This document shows, piece after piece, positions 1 through 10,205 of a DNA stretch of 64,000 bases. The translations under genes were made by a program, and so were the position numbers. The notes below the pieces were generated by a model. It ran no database searches. It was not told the origin of the DNA and saw only the letters and a program-made list of their open reading frames with translations. Where the stretch lies: contig CP154955.1 of assembly GCA_039621445.1 (NCBI GenBank), positions 58,087,804-58,151,803 of the forward strand, read 5' to 3'. The DNA comes from Euglena gracilis (Eukaryota > Euglenida > Euglenophyceae > Euglenales). How positions within the stretch are numbered: position 1 is the stretch's first letter; the number at the start of each line of letters is the position of its first letter.

Positions 1-190
1 TCCTGTACACCCACGCCACAGGGGGTTGGAAGCACACCGTTGCTGAAGGTGTGTCTGACCCCCCCCACTGACTGTGACCGTCCCCCCCCGGGGTTCGGTA
101 AGCAGTGGTTTGGTTGGGACCCCCCCATCTGCCCCCCACCCCCACCCTGGGTGGAGAGACCCAAAGACTTCTATTGCGGTGGATTTCCAG

Positions 191-342
191 CCAGGACGCC
201 TGTGCCCCCAGCGAGGGTTGATCGGGTCGCCACGGTGGGGGAGGGGCGGACCCTCCCCGATGCTGGGAGGCTGCTCGCCCACCTCGTCCAGTGCCTGGGC
301 CACCCCGCCCCTCCGGCCGCCCACACGTCATGGCGTTTTCTG
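191..342 (+). CDS. possible upstream exon of the HECT ligase gene (very tentative)
   Basis: This GC-rich patch follows AG acceptor-like sites at 190 and 211. In one frame it gives an amphipathic stretch (EGRTLPDAGRLLAHLVQCLG) like the alanine/leucine-rich exons further right. No donor I tried restores the phase needed by the exon at 861. It is listed because base composition changes sharply from the flanking TG repeats. It could equally be non-coding. Confidence 0.2.
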
Positions 343-397
343 GTGTTTCTCGTTTTTTTTTCTCTGGTGGTGAGGTGCTGCACCCACACCTCAGTAC

Positions 398-553
398 CTC
401 AGTGTGTGTGTGTGTGTGTGCATGGGTGCATGGGTGTGATGTGTGTCTTGTGTGTGTGGGTGTGTGTGATGTGTGTGTGCGTGTGCGTGTGCGTGTGCGT
501 GTGCGTGTGCGTGTGCGTGTGTGTGTGTGTGTGCGCGCGCGCGTGTGTGTGTG
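398..553. repeat. TG/GTGC-rich microsatellite
   Basis: Interrupted (TG)n with a block of GTGTGC units (476-530) and a short CG-alternating end. Purine-pyrimidine alternation makes Z-DNA possible. Long Cys-Val ORFs across it are artefacts of the repeat. Confidence 0.9.
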
Positions 554-571
554 ATCAAGCACCTATAGTAA

Positions 572-665
572 AAATGGCCGAAAATGGCCGAAGTTGGCCG
601 AAAATGAAGTTTTGGGCTCTATAGGCGGGGGTCCCGAAAATGGCTGAAAATGGCCGAAAATGGAA
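572..665. repeat. degenerate tandem AAAATGGCCG repeat
   Basis: Units of AAAATGG(C/T)CG occur in two clusters, separated by a short unique piece. The word resembles the larger GGCCAAAA array at 5.4-6.2 kb read on the other strand. Confidence 0.7.
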
Positions 666-675
666 AAAATCTGGG

Positions 676-788
676 TGATGTGTGTGATGTGATGTGATGT
701 GATGTGTGTGTGTGTGTGTCGTGTCGTGTGTGTGATGTGGTGTGTGTGTGTGTGTGTGTGTTGTGTTGTGTTGTGTGTATGCGTGTAT
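676..788. repeat. TG-rich microsatellite with GTGAT units
   Basis: Mixed (TG)n, GTGAT and GTGTC units, ending just before the C-run that precedes the exon at 861. Confidence 0.85.
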
Positions 789-860
789 TGACAGGGGGGT
801 CCAACCCCCCCCCCCAAGACAGGTTTGGTCTCGGCCGGCGGAGCGGCCGGGGTGGGGCAG

Positions 861-950
861 ACCTGGTGCTGGCCCCCGCGGTGGTGGTGCTGGAGGAGCT
901 GCGGGCGGAGCAGGAGGAGAGCGACGGCACGAAGGCCACGCTGCCCCTCG
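861..950 (+). CDS. HECT E3 ligase gene, candidate exon 1 of this window
   Basis: A 90 bp GC-rich block bounded by GGGGCAG at the left and CTCG|GTGACG at the right. In the chosen frame it reads as a helix-prone Leu/Val/Glu stretch (LVLAPAVVVLEELRAEQEE). It would lie N-terminal to the HECT domain, in a region with no recognisable family signature. It starts with the last two bases of a codon, so at least one coding exon lies further left. It leaves one base, which fits the tentative exon at 4676. Assignment to the HECT gene rests on strand, composition and phase only. Confidence 0.45.
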
Positions 951-1639
951 GTGACGGCCAGGGGGAGCCCCCGGCCTGCCCCCCCCCCCCAGGGCAGTAC
1001 GGGAATCGACCTCCCGTTCTGCCCTGCCCCCCCCGTGTCCGACGAACACGAACCCCTGTTCCGAACCGCAGCTTTTGTCACCGTGTTTGTTGGACACAGG
1101 GGGGTCGGCGGGGGAGGGGCTGATGTTCAGAGATTGGGTTCGCGTGGGTTCGTCTCTTTGCTGTTCAACGGTGCCTCTGAGGGGGCGTCCAGACGCTGTG
1201 CAGAAGGAGGGAATGCAAACACGTTTTTTTGCTGTTTTTTATATATGTTTTTCGCCCAGCGATTTCTGAATCTTTGCGTAACATTTTTTTTACTATGAAA
1301 ATTCCTCTTTTGGTCCCTGTTCCCCCTCCCCCCCAGACCAAAATTTTTGCCAATTTTTTTGTCATTTTGCGTTTTTTTGGTCAACAGAATTCTCTTTTTC
1401 ATGCAAAATGAAAAATTTTCTCTGGTGGAGCTGAGAGTTTTTCTAAGTCCTCTCTAATGGAAAAGTGTGCATCCCGGGAGAGCTCCTAAAGGGTATTTCA
1501 TACAATTTGCATTTTTGCAGTTTTTTTTCGTTTTTTTTGCTTTTTTGTCGCGATTTTTGACGGTCCATGTTGCCCCCCCCCCCCCCTTGCGCTGCGGGCT
1601 GCCGCCGGCCCTGGGTGGGATGTCACAGAAGGTTGGTTC

Positions 1640-2290
1640 GTGGGAGGTCGGTGCCGCTGCCGGCCGTCAACCACCAAAATAGGATTTTGGTTGGGCTGCG
1701 GCCGGCCTCGGCCCAACCACGGCAAAATTTGGCTGTCAAAATTTCAATTTGGTTGGGGCCGTGGCCAGCCGCGGCCCAACCAAACTGCAAAAGGCGACCG
1801 CAAAAATTTTATGACGTTATTTGAAGTAGGGTTAGGGTTAAGATTCTCGTGCAAACAGTTGAACCCTTCCGCTCGACGTCGTTATATTGGCCTCTACAGG
1901 GTACTCAGCGAACCCAAAGAACCGCCCAACTCGGGTTAAAAATATGAGGGACCCGAGCGAGGCGCCGAAGGCGCTGAGGGAGGGTCCCCCCATGTTTTAA
2001 ACCCTAGTTGGGTGGCTCTTTGGGGCAGCTGGTACCCTGTAGGGACCAATTTATCCCGCTATTGGGCGATGCAGTTCTGCTTCGGTCGCTGGATCTGTCA
2101 TGGTTGGGTGGCGCGGCCGGCCGCGGCCTGCCGCAGCCCAGCCAGTCCCAGTTTTTGGGTTTCAAAATCCGAAGTGGTTGGGCTGTGGCCGGCCGCGGTC
2201 CAACCAAAACACGATTTTGGTTGGGCCGCGTTCGGCCGTGGCCGGCCGCGACCCAGCCAACGGCCGCCCAACCTCCCGTGAATGACCACC
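1640..2290 (+). repeat. dispersed intronic repeat, GGCCGCGG/CCAACC family, copy 1
   Basis: The right part (about 1745-2050) closely matches 28,150-28,495: the shared run includes TTTATGACGTTATTTGAAG, a GTTAGGGTTA word, CTCGTGCAAACAGTTGA, GGCCTCTACAGGGTACTCAG and GACCCGAGCGAGGCGCCGAA. Its edges are rich in inverted words such as GGTTGGGC(C)GCGGCC and GGCC...GCCCAACC, so the ends can form hairpins. No coding domain was seen, so it is best described as a non-autonomous element. Confidence 0.75.
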
Positions 2291-2627
2291 CCGCCGGCCC
2301 CCATTTCTGCCCACGTATCCCTCCCCCCCATGGGGAAGTAGTCAGCTTGGGCCTATACCCGACGGTACGAAGGCCTCCCTCAGAACTTGTCATCCAAGCC
2401 AAGTTGTCAGGTCACAACTGACTTCCTGGGGGGAGGGCGTGTGTTTTATTTTCCATTGGCGGGGGGGGGGGGGGGGCTGTCCTGAGGCTGCTGTCAAGGC
2501 GGTGGACTCAGCCCTGAAGGACAAGACCCACGTCCAGGGCGTCACTCAAGCCACCCACCCAGCCAGCCATTCCGCAGCCCGCCCCTGACCTCCTATGGAG
2601 CGTTGTTGTAGCAAAACTGGAGGTTTG

Positions 2628-2658
<31 letters not shown>

Positions 2659-3879
2659 TCAAAGTTTCAAGGTTTCATATTCCCATACAAGTGCGCTTCG
2701 GTGGACACCTCAATTTGCTCATTCACAGCACGGGGGGGGGGGGAGGTGGGGCAAGGCTGAACAGGAATACCAGAAAAGTAGGTCAGACCCCCCAACACTC
2801 CCCAACACCCTTTTCTGTTATTCCAGAGGTGCCAGTTTTGAGGTCAGTCAAAGCTTTTTTCAGCGCCGAAGGAGTTTGTCCCTGCCAAGTACCATGTGGT
2901 TTTCACCAACCCCCCCCACCCACCATGCCTTGTCGTACAGCCATGGGGTGGGAACAGCCTTTCCCCAGCTGAGGTGATGCCTTTCCCATGGCTACGACAG
3001 CATCGATGCACCGGCTGCCACCCCGGCTGCAGCACGCTGGGACCCTGGAGCTTGTGGTCCCCCAACAGCAACTGACCAACGGACCAACCCTCCTGCCATC
3101 TTTGTGTTGCCTTTTCTTTCCTGTGTGCGTGCGGAGCTTGAAGTTGGTGCAGCATCCCCTGTAATGGATTTTCCACTTTCCCCCTCAAATGAAAATGAAG
3201 TTTCTGCCCCACGAGGGGGGGATAACGGCACAAGTCTGGCTTCGGGGGGGGGGGGTTCAGCCAATATCTCTTTGAATGAAACTGGACCCCTCCAAAAGCA
3301 GCACAGGTGCCATTCTTATTTCTTTATTTGGACGATTGAAAATATGCCTAAGAAATCGGGGAGTGGCGCAATTTTTGCCTCCCCCCAAAACCTGGTGTGT
3401 TGTTCCAGGTAACTGAAAACATTTTTATCACCTTTCTCCCCATCCTTCCAGTACCCCCCCGGGCAATTGTCACCCCCCTCTGTGCCGGCCAAATTGTCAC
3501 CCCGGGAAATTGTCACCCCCCTCCGTGCTGCCTGATTTGTCGCACGACAATTGGGGGGGGGGGGCGGGTATCTGCTTCCAGTTCTACTCTTCCTACTTCC
3601 GGTGATTTGGGCTTTTGCAAAAAAAAGTGCCGGGTTACTGGAACCATCTTTTTTTCCTCCTCCCTCCAAGTTAATCAGGCACTGCCAGGGGGAGGGCCTC
3701 GCCAGGGTATTTGGGGGTTATTTTTTTTGACTCGAAGGCAATGTGACACAGGTTTGGAATAAATTAGAAGTAATTCTTTGAGAAAGCAGCTTCACAACTC
3801 CCCCCCTCGGTGAATTGTTACCTGCAGTTCGGGCTTCTTTTTATGTCAGCAGACCTCCCCCGTGAGGGGGGGGGAGGAA

Positions 3880-3975
3880 GGGGGCATATGGGGGTCCTTC
3901 ACCAGGGGGTCTGGATATGGGTTCTGATGCGAAGCGCTGGAAGTTTGTTTTAAATGTCCTCCAGATGGCCCATTT
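3880..3975 (+). repeat. GCGAAGCGC-containing repeat, copy 1
   Basis: It contains CCAGGGGGTCTGGATATGG, then the GCGAAGC hairpin word at 3929-3935 and a GATG/GTCC-rich tail. A related stretch with the same order lies at 8,965-9,065. Confidence 0.5.
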
Positions 3976-4171
3976 TTGGGGTCCGAGAGTCTGAAATAGA
4001 AACCTGCTTCGGATTGGCCATCAGATCATCCATCCATCACAATTCACTATGAATGTTGAAGAAATCTCCTGGGAGAATATCGGAATTGAAGGAGGAAAAA
4101 CATGGGTTGGTTCTTGTTGTGTTATGTGCGACATGTAACAGCACAACACCACACACACACACACACACATT

Positions 4172-4392
4172 TCACCACACCACACCACACCACACCACAC
4201 CACACCACACCACACCACACCACACCACACCACACCACACCACACCACACCACACCACACCACACCACACCACACCACACCACACCACACCACACCCACA
4301 CCGCACCACACCCACACCGCACCACACCCACACCCACACCACACCACACCACACCACACCACACCACACCACACCACACCACACCACACATC
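4172..4392. repeat. (CCACA)n satellite
   Basis: An uninterrupted pentamer array ACCAC/CCACA runs from about 4174 to 4293. It continues with CACAC and CACCG variants to 4390. Three reading frames stay open because the unit lacks stops, giving spurious Thr-Pro-His proteins. The opposite strand is TGTGG-rich. Confidence 0.95.
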
Positions 4393-4675
4393 GCAACAAC
4401 CGTACGCTCATATTCGTGTGTGTGTGCATGCGCGCACGCGCACTTCACACACACACGCACACACTGTGCCGTGCATTGTGTGTGTAATGTGTATTCTGTG
4501 TCTACTGTGCTGTGTGTGCACGCGCCCCTGTGCGTATGCGTGTGCGTGTGTGTGCAGACGCATGCAAATGTGCGCGCGCACGCACCGTGGCGGACCTGTC
4601 ACACCGGATCCCCAGCGCACCCCTTCCCCCCCCCCCCCCGGGTCGCACTGCCGTCGGCCAGCAGCCTCGCCACAG

Positions 4676-4718
4676 CCACCACCGCCGGCCTGGGGACGCT
4701 GTGCTGGCTGGCAGCTGG
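4676..4718 (+). CDS. HECT E3 ligase gene, candidate exon 2 (tentative)
   Basis: A 43 bp exon candidate in a GC-rich island: acceptor CGCCACAG at 4668-4675 and donor GCTGG|GTGGGC. In this frame it reads TTAGLGTLCWLAA. It is the only placement I found that joins the one leftover base of the exon at 861 and gives the two leftover bases needed at 7883. That phase agreement is modest evidence, and the exon may be longer or absent. Confidence 0.3.
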
Positions 4719-5439
4719 GTGGGCCACCGCGCAACCCGAACCCCCGATACCATCCAAGGGCCTCGACCCAGCTCCACCGCTGTCTGCCCAAAGCCTCCCC
4801 GATCAAATGCCACCATTTGTGCCTACCCCCCCCCCCCAGGATGTTGACCGTCGCCAAGGATTGGCCACCCAGCCCGTAATCGCCAATCTGGCCTCACAGG
4901 GAACTGGTCTACCCCTCCTATCCCCGCCAAATCGGCCTCCCTGAACGTTTTGGCCTTTTTTTATTTTAAAAACCCAGGACTCGGTTTATATTTGCACCAA
5001 TTTCTAATATTCGCTGGGAATTCCTCTGTTGTTTTTTATCGTTTTTTTTTATTATTCCAGGAATTGTCACGTTTTGAGGTGGTCAGCTGTTTGACACAAT
5101 TTGCTTTTCTGAAGCTAATCCAATGATGCTTTTTCTTTGCACAGAACCATGGCTTTCTTTGATCTCTTTTTCTTTAGAATTTGATGAGTTGGTGGTTAGA
5201 GAATTTGGCAAATGACTGGCAGACCTCTCACAGTGGTTATGTGGTCCTTTTTATGCTTTATGGCCTGTGGTATGGTGCTTATGGCAAGGCTTGGAGGGAA
5301 TGAAAGCCGACCAGGGCCGACCAGGGCCAACTTTGATGGTGGATAAGGTTTTTCCTGGCCTGCAGTTTTTTGGACATTCTCGCCACCATTGCCATCCCCC
5401 CCCCCACTTTTGCCCATTTTTGTCCACTGTCACCCACTT

Positions 5440-6215
5440 TTGTCCACTTTTGGCTCAGGAGAAGATATAAGTGATTAAAAAGCAGTCAAAGTGACCAAAA
5501 GTTACCAAACATCGGCAGAAACCACCTCAAAGTGAGCAAAGGTGACCAACCGCGGCCAAAAGAAAAACAGCAAAGGGCAGCCTCAGTGGGCAATAGTGAC
5601 CAAAAGCAGGTAGAAGTAGCCTCAAGGAGCAAAAAAGTGGCCAAAAGTGGCCAAATGTTGCTCAAGGTTGGGCCTTGATCTTGACTTTAAGGGGGGGGTC
5701 CGAGAAAATCGAGATTCTTGACCCTCCCCCTCGAGATTGTCGAGGAATTGAGGTTTTTTTTCGAGATTTTGCCCAAAATGGCAAAAATGGCCAAAATGGC
5801 CTGGGAAAGAGGGTGCCAAGCAGTGACATAGCAGTGAAAACCTGCCAAAGACAGCCAGAAGCAGCCAGAAGGAGCCAGAAGCAACAAACAGGGGCCAAAA
5901 ATGGCCAACGTGGCCAAGACCAGTCAATGTTCACCCAAAAATGACCAAAAACAAGTTTCAGCAACCTAAGATGGCCAAAAGTGGGCAAAGGAAGCCAAAC
6001 ACGACCAAAAGTGGCGAAAAAGCAATCAAGAGCCTCCATAAGTGGCCAAAAAGCTACCAGGAGTGCTCAGAAGTGGTTAAAAGCAACGAAACTCGGCTTA
6101 CAGCAGCCAAAAGTGGGCAAAAATGGCCAGAAGCCGCCCAAAAGCGTCCAAATGTGAGCAAAAGTGGGCAAAATAGCCAAACAGTGGGCGAAAGTGCTTC
6201 AAAGTGCATTGTATG
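5440..6215 (+). repeat. degenerate tandem GGCCAAAA satellite
   Basis: The word (A)AGTGGCCAAAAGTGG and variants (AGCAGCCAAAAG, TGACCAAAAG, AGTGGGCAAA) recur roughly every 10-30 bases across about 770 bp, broken by a C-rich insert near 5.69-5.76 kb. Encoded peptides are Gln/Lys/Ser-rich and not gene-like. It resembles an old minisatellite decayed by point changes. Confidence 0.8.
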
Positions 6216-7077
6216 GCCGGGGTGCACGCCTATTTTTATTGGCATGCCCCCCCACCTATGGCCTATGGCTATTTGGGACGACCAGGGTCAAAGAGGGGCG
6301 ACTAAGGGCCAACTAACCCCCCCCCCCTTATGGCCACCCCCATCCTATGCCCCCCACCATTGTGACCCCCCCCCCGGGCCCAACCACCAAACCATGATGT
6401 ATAACCCTCCCCCTAGAGGGAAAAATGATGAAGAAGCAAGAGACAAAAGTGTGCCAAAAATCACACCGTGTGCCGAAGATACAGGTGTGGTGGGCATGCC
6501 AACTTATGAGGTTTTGGCCATAAGATTGCCCCAAATACCCTCTGGTGCAAAACTAGGGGGTATTTTTGGACCTCTTCCGGTCACACGCTAAGCCTCGACT
6601 TAAACCCCCCGGAACCGACCACCAAACAGGACCCTATAACCCGGGGGGGGTGAGTGGGGGGTTTACAGCACCAAAATAGGAAGCGACCATAGTTGCCTGT
6701 CCATGTCCATGGCGCGCCCCCGTGTCAACTGCCCTTTCCCCACTCTCTGGCATGTCACGGACAAAGGGGGTAAGTCATCTGTTCTCCTCAAATTTCCGAA
6801 TTCCGACCGTCATTGGACATCAGTGCCCGGAACAGGTTGCTGAGCCCTTTCCGCCAGGCCTTTGCCCCCGTCCGCCTTCACGCGGCTGCCTCCCACAGCG
6901 TTCCACGTCCCGGCGCTGAATGCCATTTTCGCGACGTGCGCCCTCTCCGTGTGCGGCTAGGCCGCACAGAGGATGCCCAGCGAAGTCCTCCCTCCGTGTT
7001 TCTGCATTCCGAGGAGACTGGATCAAAGATCCCCTGGGTTTTATTTCCCGACTACTCCCTCCCCACCCCCCAGAAAA

Positions 7078-7640
7078 CAGGGCGGTCCTTAAGAGATGGG
7101 ATTGCTTTTTTCCCCCATTAACAGCTGCCTCCAGGGCGGTCCTTAAGGGACAGGAATTTTTATTTTTTTATTTTCTTAAGGACCGCCCCCCCTTTCGGCC
7201 AAAGGGCCAGCCAAGAACCAGACTGGGACTTGAACAGGGTCCAAAATTAAAAAGGTTCAAACACACATCTTTTGATGATTTGGGTGGATGGGCGATGGTC
7301 CAAGGACACCAGGAATCACTTTTTTCCCCGATGTCGACCTGTTCTTGCCGAAATATTCCCAATTTCTTTTCCCATTTTCCGGTGGATTTTGCATTGGGTG
7401 TGCTGGGACAGCGGAGGTTTTTTTTTTATTTGCTTAAGGACCGCCCTGGCTGCCTCTTGAGGACCGCCCTTGGGTCCAAGGGACAGCCAACGGCCGATCT
7501 GCAGGTCGAACGGGGTCAAAAAACAAAAAGCGTCGTAAAAACAGGCATTTTTTGATGTTTTGGGTGGATGGGTGAAGGCGATGGATGAAAGAAGAATGCC
7601 AGAAAACCCTCTTCCCAAAATTTCCGTTTTCTTCCCAAAG
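7078..7640 (+). repeat. GGCGGTCCTTAAG hairpin repeat family, two tandem copies
   Basis: The arms GGGCGGTCCTTAAG (7136-7150) and CTTAAGGACCGCCC (7171-7190) form a perfect stem of about 14 bp with a T-rich loop. After them comes a body with 'gaccagnntgggnnttgaacagggtc', 'TTTTTTGATG', 'TTGGGTGGATGGGCGATGG' and 'GGTGGATTTTGCATTGN', ending in CTTAAGGACCGCCC again at 7432-7447, where a second copy starts. Relatives of this body lie at 15.5-15.96, 21.41-21.70, 22.34-22.57, 23.93-24.19, 27.12-27.30 and 29.86-30.14 kb. Confidence 0.8.
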
Positions 7641-7882
7641 TTGACCCGTCTTTGCCAAAGTGCGGCCATTCTCCCGTCTATTTTGCCTGTGGATCTTGCA
7701 TTGAATTTGCCAGGATGGGATTTTTGCGTTTCTTTGTTGCATTTTTTTTATATGTTCCCAAAGTTTCAAAAACGGTCTCAGTTTTTTGGCATGTTTGTTT
7801 CACTTGTACCCCAAACATTCATAAAACAAACCTTGTCTTTTTTATGCATTTGGGGGGTCCGTGTTCCCCCCCCCCCCGCCAG

Positions 7883-8100
7883 CTGTGCCGCCTGCGGGGC
7901 CGACCCCTCGGAGGGGATGGATGCCGTTGGGGACCTGCAGCGCCGGCTGGGCAAGTTCCGCGCCCTGCTGGCTGCCCTGGGGGTGGGCGGGGCGGCCCCG
8001 GCGGGCCCCGACGCCGCGGCGCTGTTCGCGGGGCTGCCCCTCGCCGCCCTGGGCCCTGCTGCCAAGGCCACGCTGCTGTACGCGGAGATGGTCACCCTGG
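7883..8100 (+). CDS. HECT E3 ligase gene, exon 3 (start of the HECT region)
   Basis: A 218 bp GC-rich exon with acceptor CCCCCGCCAG and donor ACCCTGG|GTGTGC, flanked by C-runs at the left and a TG-rich tract at the right. It encodes LQRRLGKFRALLAALGVGG and then an Ala/Gly/Leu-rich helical segment ending AAKATLLYAEMVTL. The leftover base G joins the GG that opens the exon at 8747, giving Gly with no shift. By position it should be the lead-in to the HECT N-lobe. There is no catalytic residue here, and the sequence alone would not identify the family. Confidence 0.65.
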
Positions 8101-8746
8101 GTGTGCAATCGTGTTTTGTGCGTATGTGTGTGTATGTGTGTTGTGTTTGTGCGTGTGCGTGTGTTTTTTTTTGTGGGGGGTGTTGGGTGTGTTGTGTGTG
8201 CTGTTTACATTGCACATTTTTATTTATTTATGTTGTTCACGTGACTTCATTTCTTTTCGGGAAGCCACCCATGTCTCCTGGTTTTCAAGGAGTCCGTCCA
8301 GTTTTTTCCGCTGCCGATTTTGTCCATGCCCAATCTCCAATTATCACTGATTATGCCCTTGCCCAATCACCCCCAGGGTATTATGTGAGCATTGGTTTTG
8401 TTCAGGGAGATGGGAGATGGTGTACCCCTCCAACCCTTAAGGAGTCCCGGGACCCCTCTTGTTCCATTTTTTTCCTTCCCTTGTGCAAAAGTTACTTTTG
8501 CATGTTTTTTTCAATTTGTTGGAAAACAAGCACCCAATAACTCACAATTCCTGGGCATTTTTTTTGAATCCCCGAATAATATTTTCTGGTGGCTTTTGCG
8601 CTAGGTTCTTTCCCTCCCCCCCAAGGGGGAGGCTTGGACCAACCCCATCCACCCTCCCCCTCTCACTCAATACCCCGCCTTCCCCTCCGCTGGTATCCCC
8701 GAGGCAAACGCCACGGACAGAAAGCTACCCCCCTCCCCGCCTTCAG
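8101..8746 (+). other. intron 3
   Basis: A 646 bp GT-AG intron (GTGTGC...CCTTCAG) with a TG/T-rich 5' part and a C-rich 3' part. No other feature was seen. Confidence 0.6.
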
Positions 8747-8836
8747 GGCAGACGCGGCTCGTGGTGGCCCCGGTGGACCGCCAGCAGGTGCTGCCCTCGC
8801 TGCTGACCGCCCTCGCCACCGCCGGCGTCTTCAAAG
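8747..8836 (+). CDS. HECT E3 ligase gene, exon 4 (N-lobe start)
   Basis: A 90 bp exon, acceptor CGCCTTCAG, donor TTCAAAG|GTGCCC. It reads TRLVVAPVDRQQVLPSLLTA followed by LATAGVFK. HECT domains typically open with a strand and an Arg-containing helix ('v.R..vl.dsl..l'), and VDRQQVLPSLLTAL fits that pattern. Phase agrees with the exons on both sides (Gly codons split at each junction). Confidence 0.7.
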
Positions 8837-8964
8837 GTGCCCGCCGCCCGGCCCGCCTCCCCCGGTCTGGGCCGATTTGCTTTGCTGCCCCAGCGTCGTC
8901 CCTTGTGGGGTTCAGCCCAATCAGGCTTCTTTCAACTCAGAAGGCCCACTCCCGTGGGGGGGGG

Positions 8965-9065
8965 TCCATCTTGCGCCAGGAGGTCTGGGTCTGGGTTCCG
9001 GTGCGAAGCGCAGGAAAGTTTTTGGGAATTCTCGCAAAATTCCTTCAGATGTCCTGTCTTTTGGG
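8965..9065 (+). repeat. GCGAAGCGC-containing repeat, copy 2
   Basis: Same order of words as at 3.88-3.97 kb: GGTCTGGGTCTGGGTTCCGG, GCGAAGCGC (9003-9011) and a CAGATGTCC tail. Confidence 0.5.
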
Positions 9066-9401
9066 GGGGTCCCCCCCTTAGGGGTCCCTCGATACTCTGG
9101 CAGGGTTTGACATGAGGAGTGTGTAAGGGGCAGAGGCGGGGGTGTCCCCTCCTCTGCCTGTCTCCCCTTGCATTGAAGCCTGCCTCCCCTTCCTGTGCTG
9201 AACAGTTTGTCACACAACGATGTAACAACTGCCCGGGGCTGTTTTTTATATATATGAGGGGGCTGACAACTTCCCATGACAAGTTAGCTGGTATCAGGGA
9301 CCCAGACAATTCCCAGGAGGGAAGTATTTTTTTCTTTTCGGGCATGACCATGTCCCAGGGGGCGGGGTACATACATACACCCCCAAATAACACAACACAC
9401 A

Positions 9402-9446
9402 CCCGCACACCACAACACAACACAGCACATCACAACACAGCACAGC

Positions 9447-9494
<48 letters not shown>

Positions 9495-9512
9495 CACACA
9501 CACACACACACG
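9402..9512. repeat. (CA)n microsatellite
   Basis: CACAACACAG-type lead-in, then nearly pure (CA)n to 9512. Confidence 0.95.
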
Positions 9513-10029
9513 ACCTGTTCTCCAACAACCCCACCAAAGGATCTGATTTTTTTTCCAGGTTGGTGATACCTCCCTGCAGGGGCAGTTTGCTTTTGGTTTT
9601 TTGTACCAAAGTTGCACCCAAAATTGACACCCGGTGCAAAGAGCCGGGCCGAAAATCCTTGCCCCCCTCCGAAATCGACCCAAAATGCCGTTCTTGAGCA
9701 CATTTTTGGGCAACATGTTGCCAAAATTACCAATATCCATCAGTGCAAAGCTTTTGAAGGACACAGTTCACCTTTTGGGGGAGTCCCGGAACCCCCCCCC
9801 CCCGGGTCTGTCCGGACCCCTTGGCGGGACGGGGCAGGCGCTGCCCGTTAGACGACCACCACCCGGTTGTCCAGCGTTTTCCAAACCTGCGCGAAATGTC
9901 TGAGGCAGATGTTGATTTCTTTGGCACTGGGGAGTCAGCAATTGTGTCGAATCAATATGGAGACCCCAAATCCTAGCCAGCCGGTCAACGCCGCAGAACA
10001 GACACCACGGGGCAGGAATGGTGGAGTTG

Positions 10030-10205
10030 TGTGTTATGTGTTACGCATTATAATTTAATGTGATTATATATTGAATATAATATGTATTATGCATAATTAT
10101 AAAGATACATTGTAGATTATACTACATAATGCACAATGTAATGTGCAACATATAATGTATAATGTACAATGCTACACATTATAAATTACACATAATAATG
10201 CACTC
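10030..10205. repeat. AT-rich degenerate repeat
   Basis: Recurring ACATTATAAT / ATAATGTACA words, almost free of G and C, in sharp contrast to the flanks. It can fold into many small hairpins. No ORF. Confidence 0.6.

Larger units (their letters stand above)
1..860. other. gene-poor left edge / intron
   Basis: Apart from the tentative exon at 191-342, this stretch holds C-runs, two TG-rich microsatellites and, between them, a short degenerate tandem array of AAAATGGCCG units (572-665). No convincing coding signal was seen. It is probably intron of the gene that continues to the right. Confidence 0.5.
951..4675 (+). other. putative intron 1
   Basis: About 3.7 kb without convincing coding sequence. 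It holds poly-C/poly-G runs, a copy of the GGCCGCGG/CCAACC-rich repeat (1.64-2.29 kb), a (GTT)n tract at 2630-2656, several G-runs near 2460, 2730 and 3240, and the CCACA satellite at 4.17-4.39 kb. Longer open frames here are composition artefacts. A short coding exon could be hidden in the GC-richer part near 3.0-3.2 kb, but I could not support one. Confidence 0.45.
4719..7882 (+). other. putative intron 2
   Basis: About 3.2 kb. It holds the degenerate GGCCAAAA tandem array (5.44-6.21 kb), C-runs, and the hairpin repeat family GGCGGTCCTTAAG (7.08-7.64 kb). A GC-richer segment at 6.80-7.02 kb is open in several frames, but no splice-consistent exon could be defined. Confidence 0.4.

Noticed and set aside
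2004-2421. 132-137 codon ORFs on both strands in the GGCCGCGG repeat
   Set aside because: They are produced by the GC-rich palindromic words. The second copy at 28 kb does not keep these frames.
4172-4392. CRISPR-like array
   Set aside because: The units are contiguous pentamers without spacers, and the genome is eukaryotic.
4021-4944. ORFs of 120-280 codons across the CCACA array
   Set aside because: The pentamer lacks stop codons. There is no codon bias or domain.
6800-7030. GC-rich patch as an extra exon of the HECT gene
   Set aside because: Open in several frames on both strands, but no AG/GT pair gave a phase-consistent, helix-like product.
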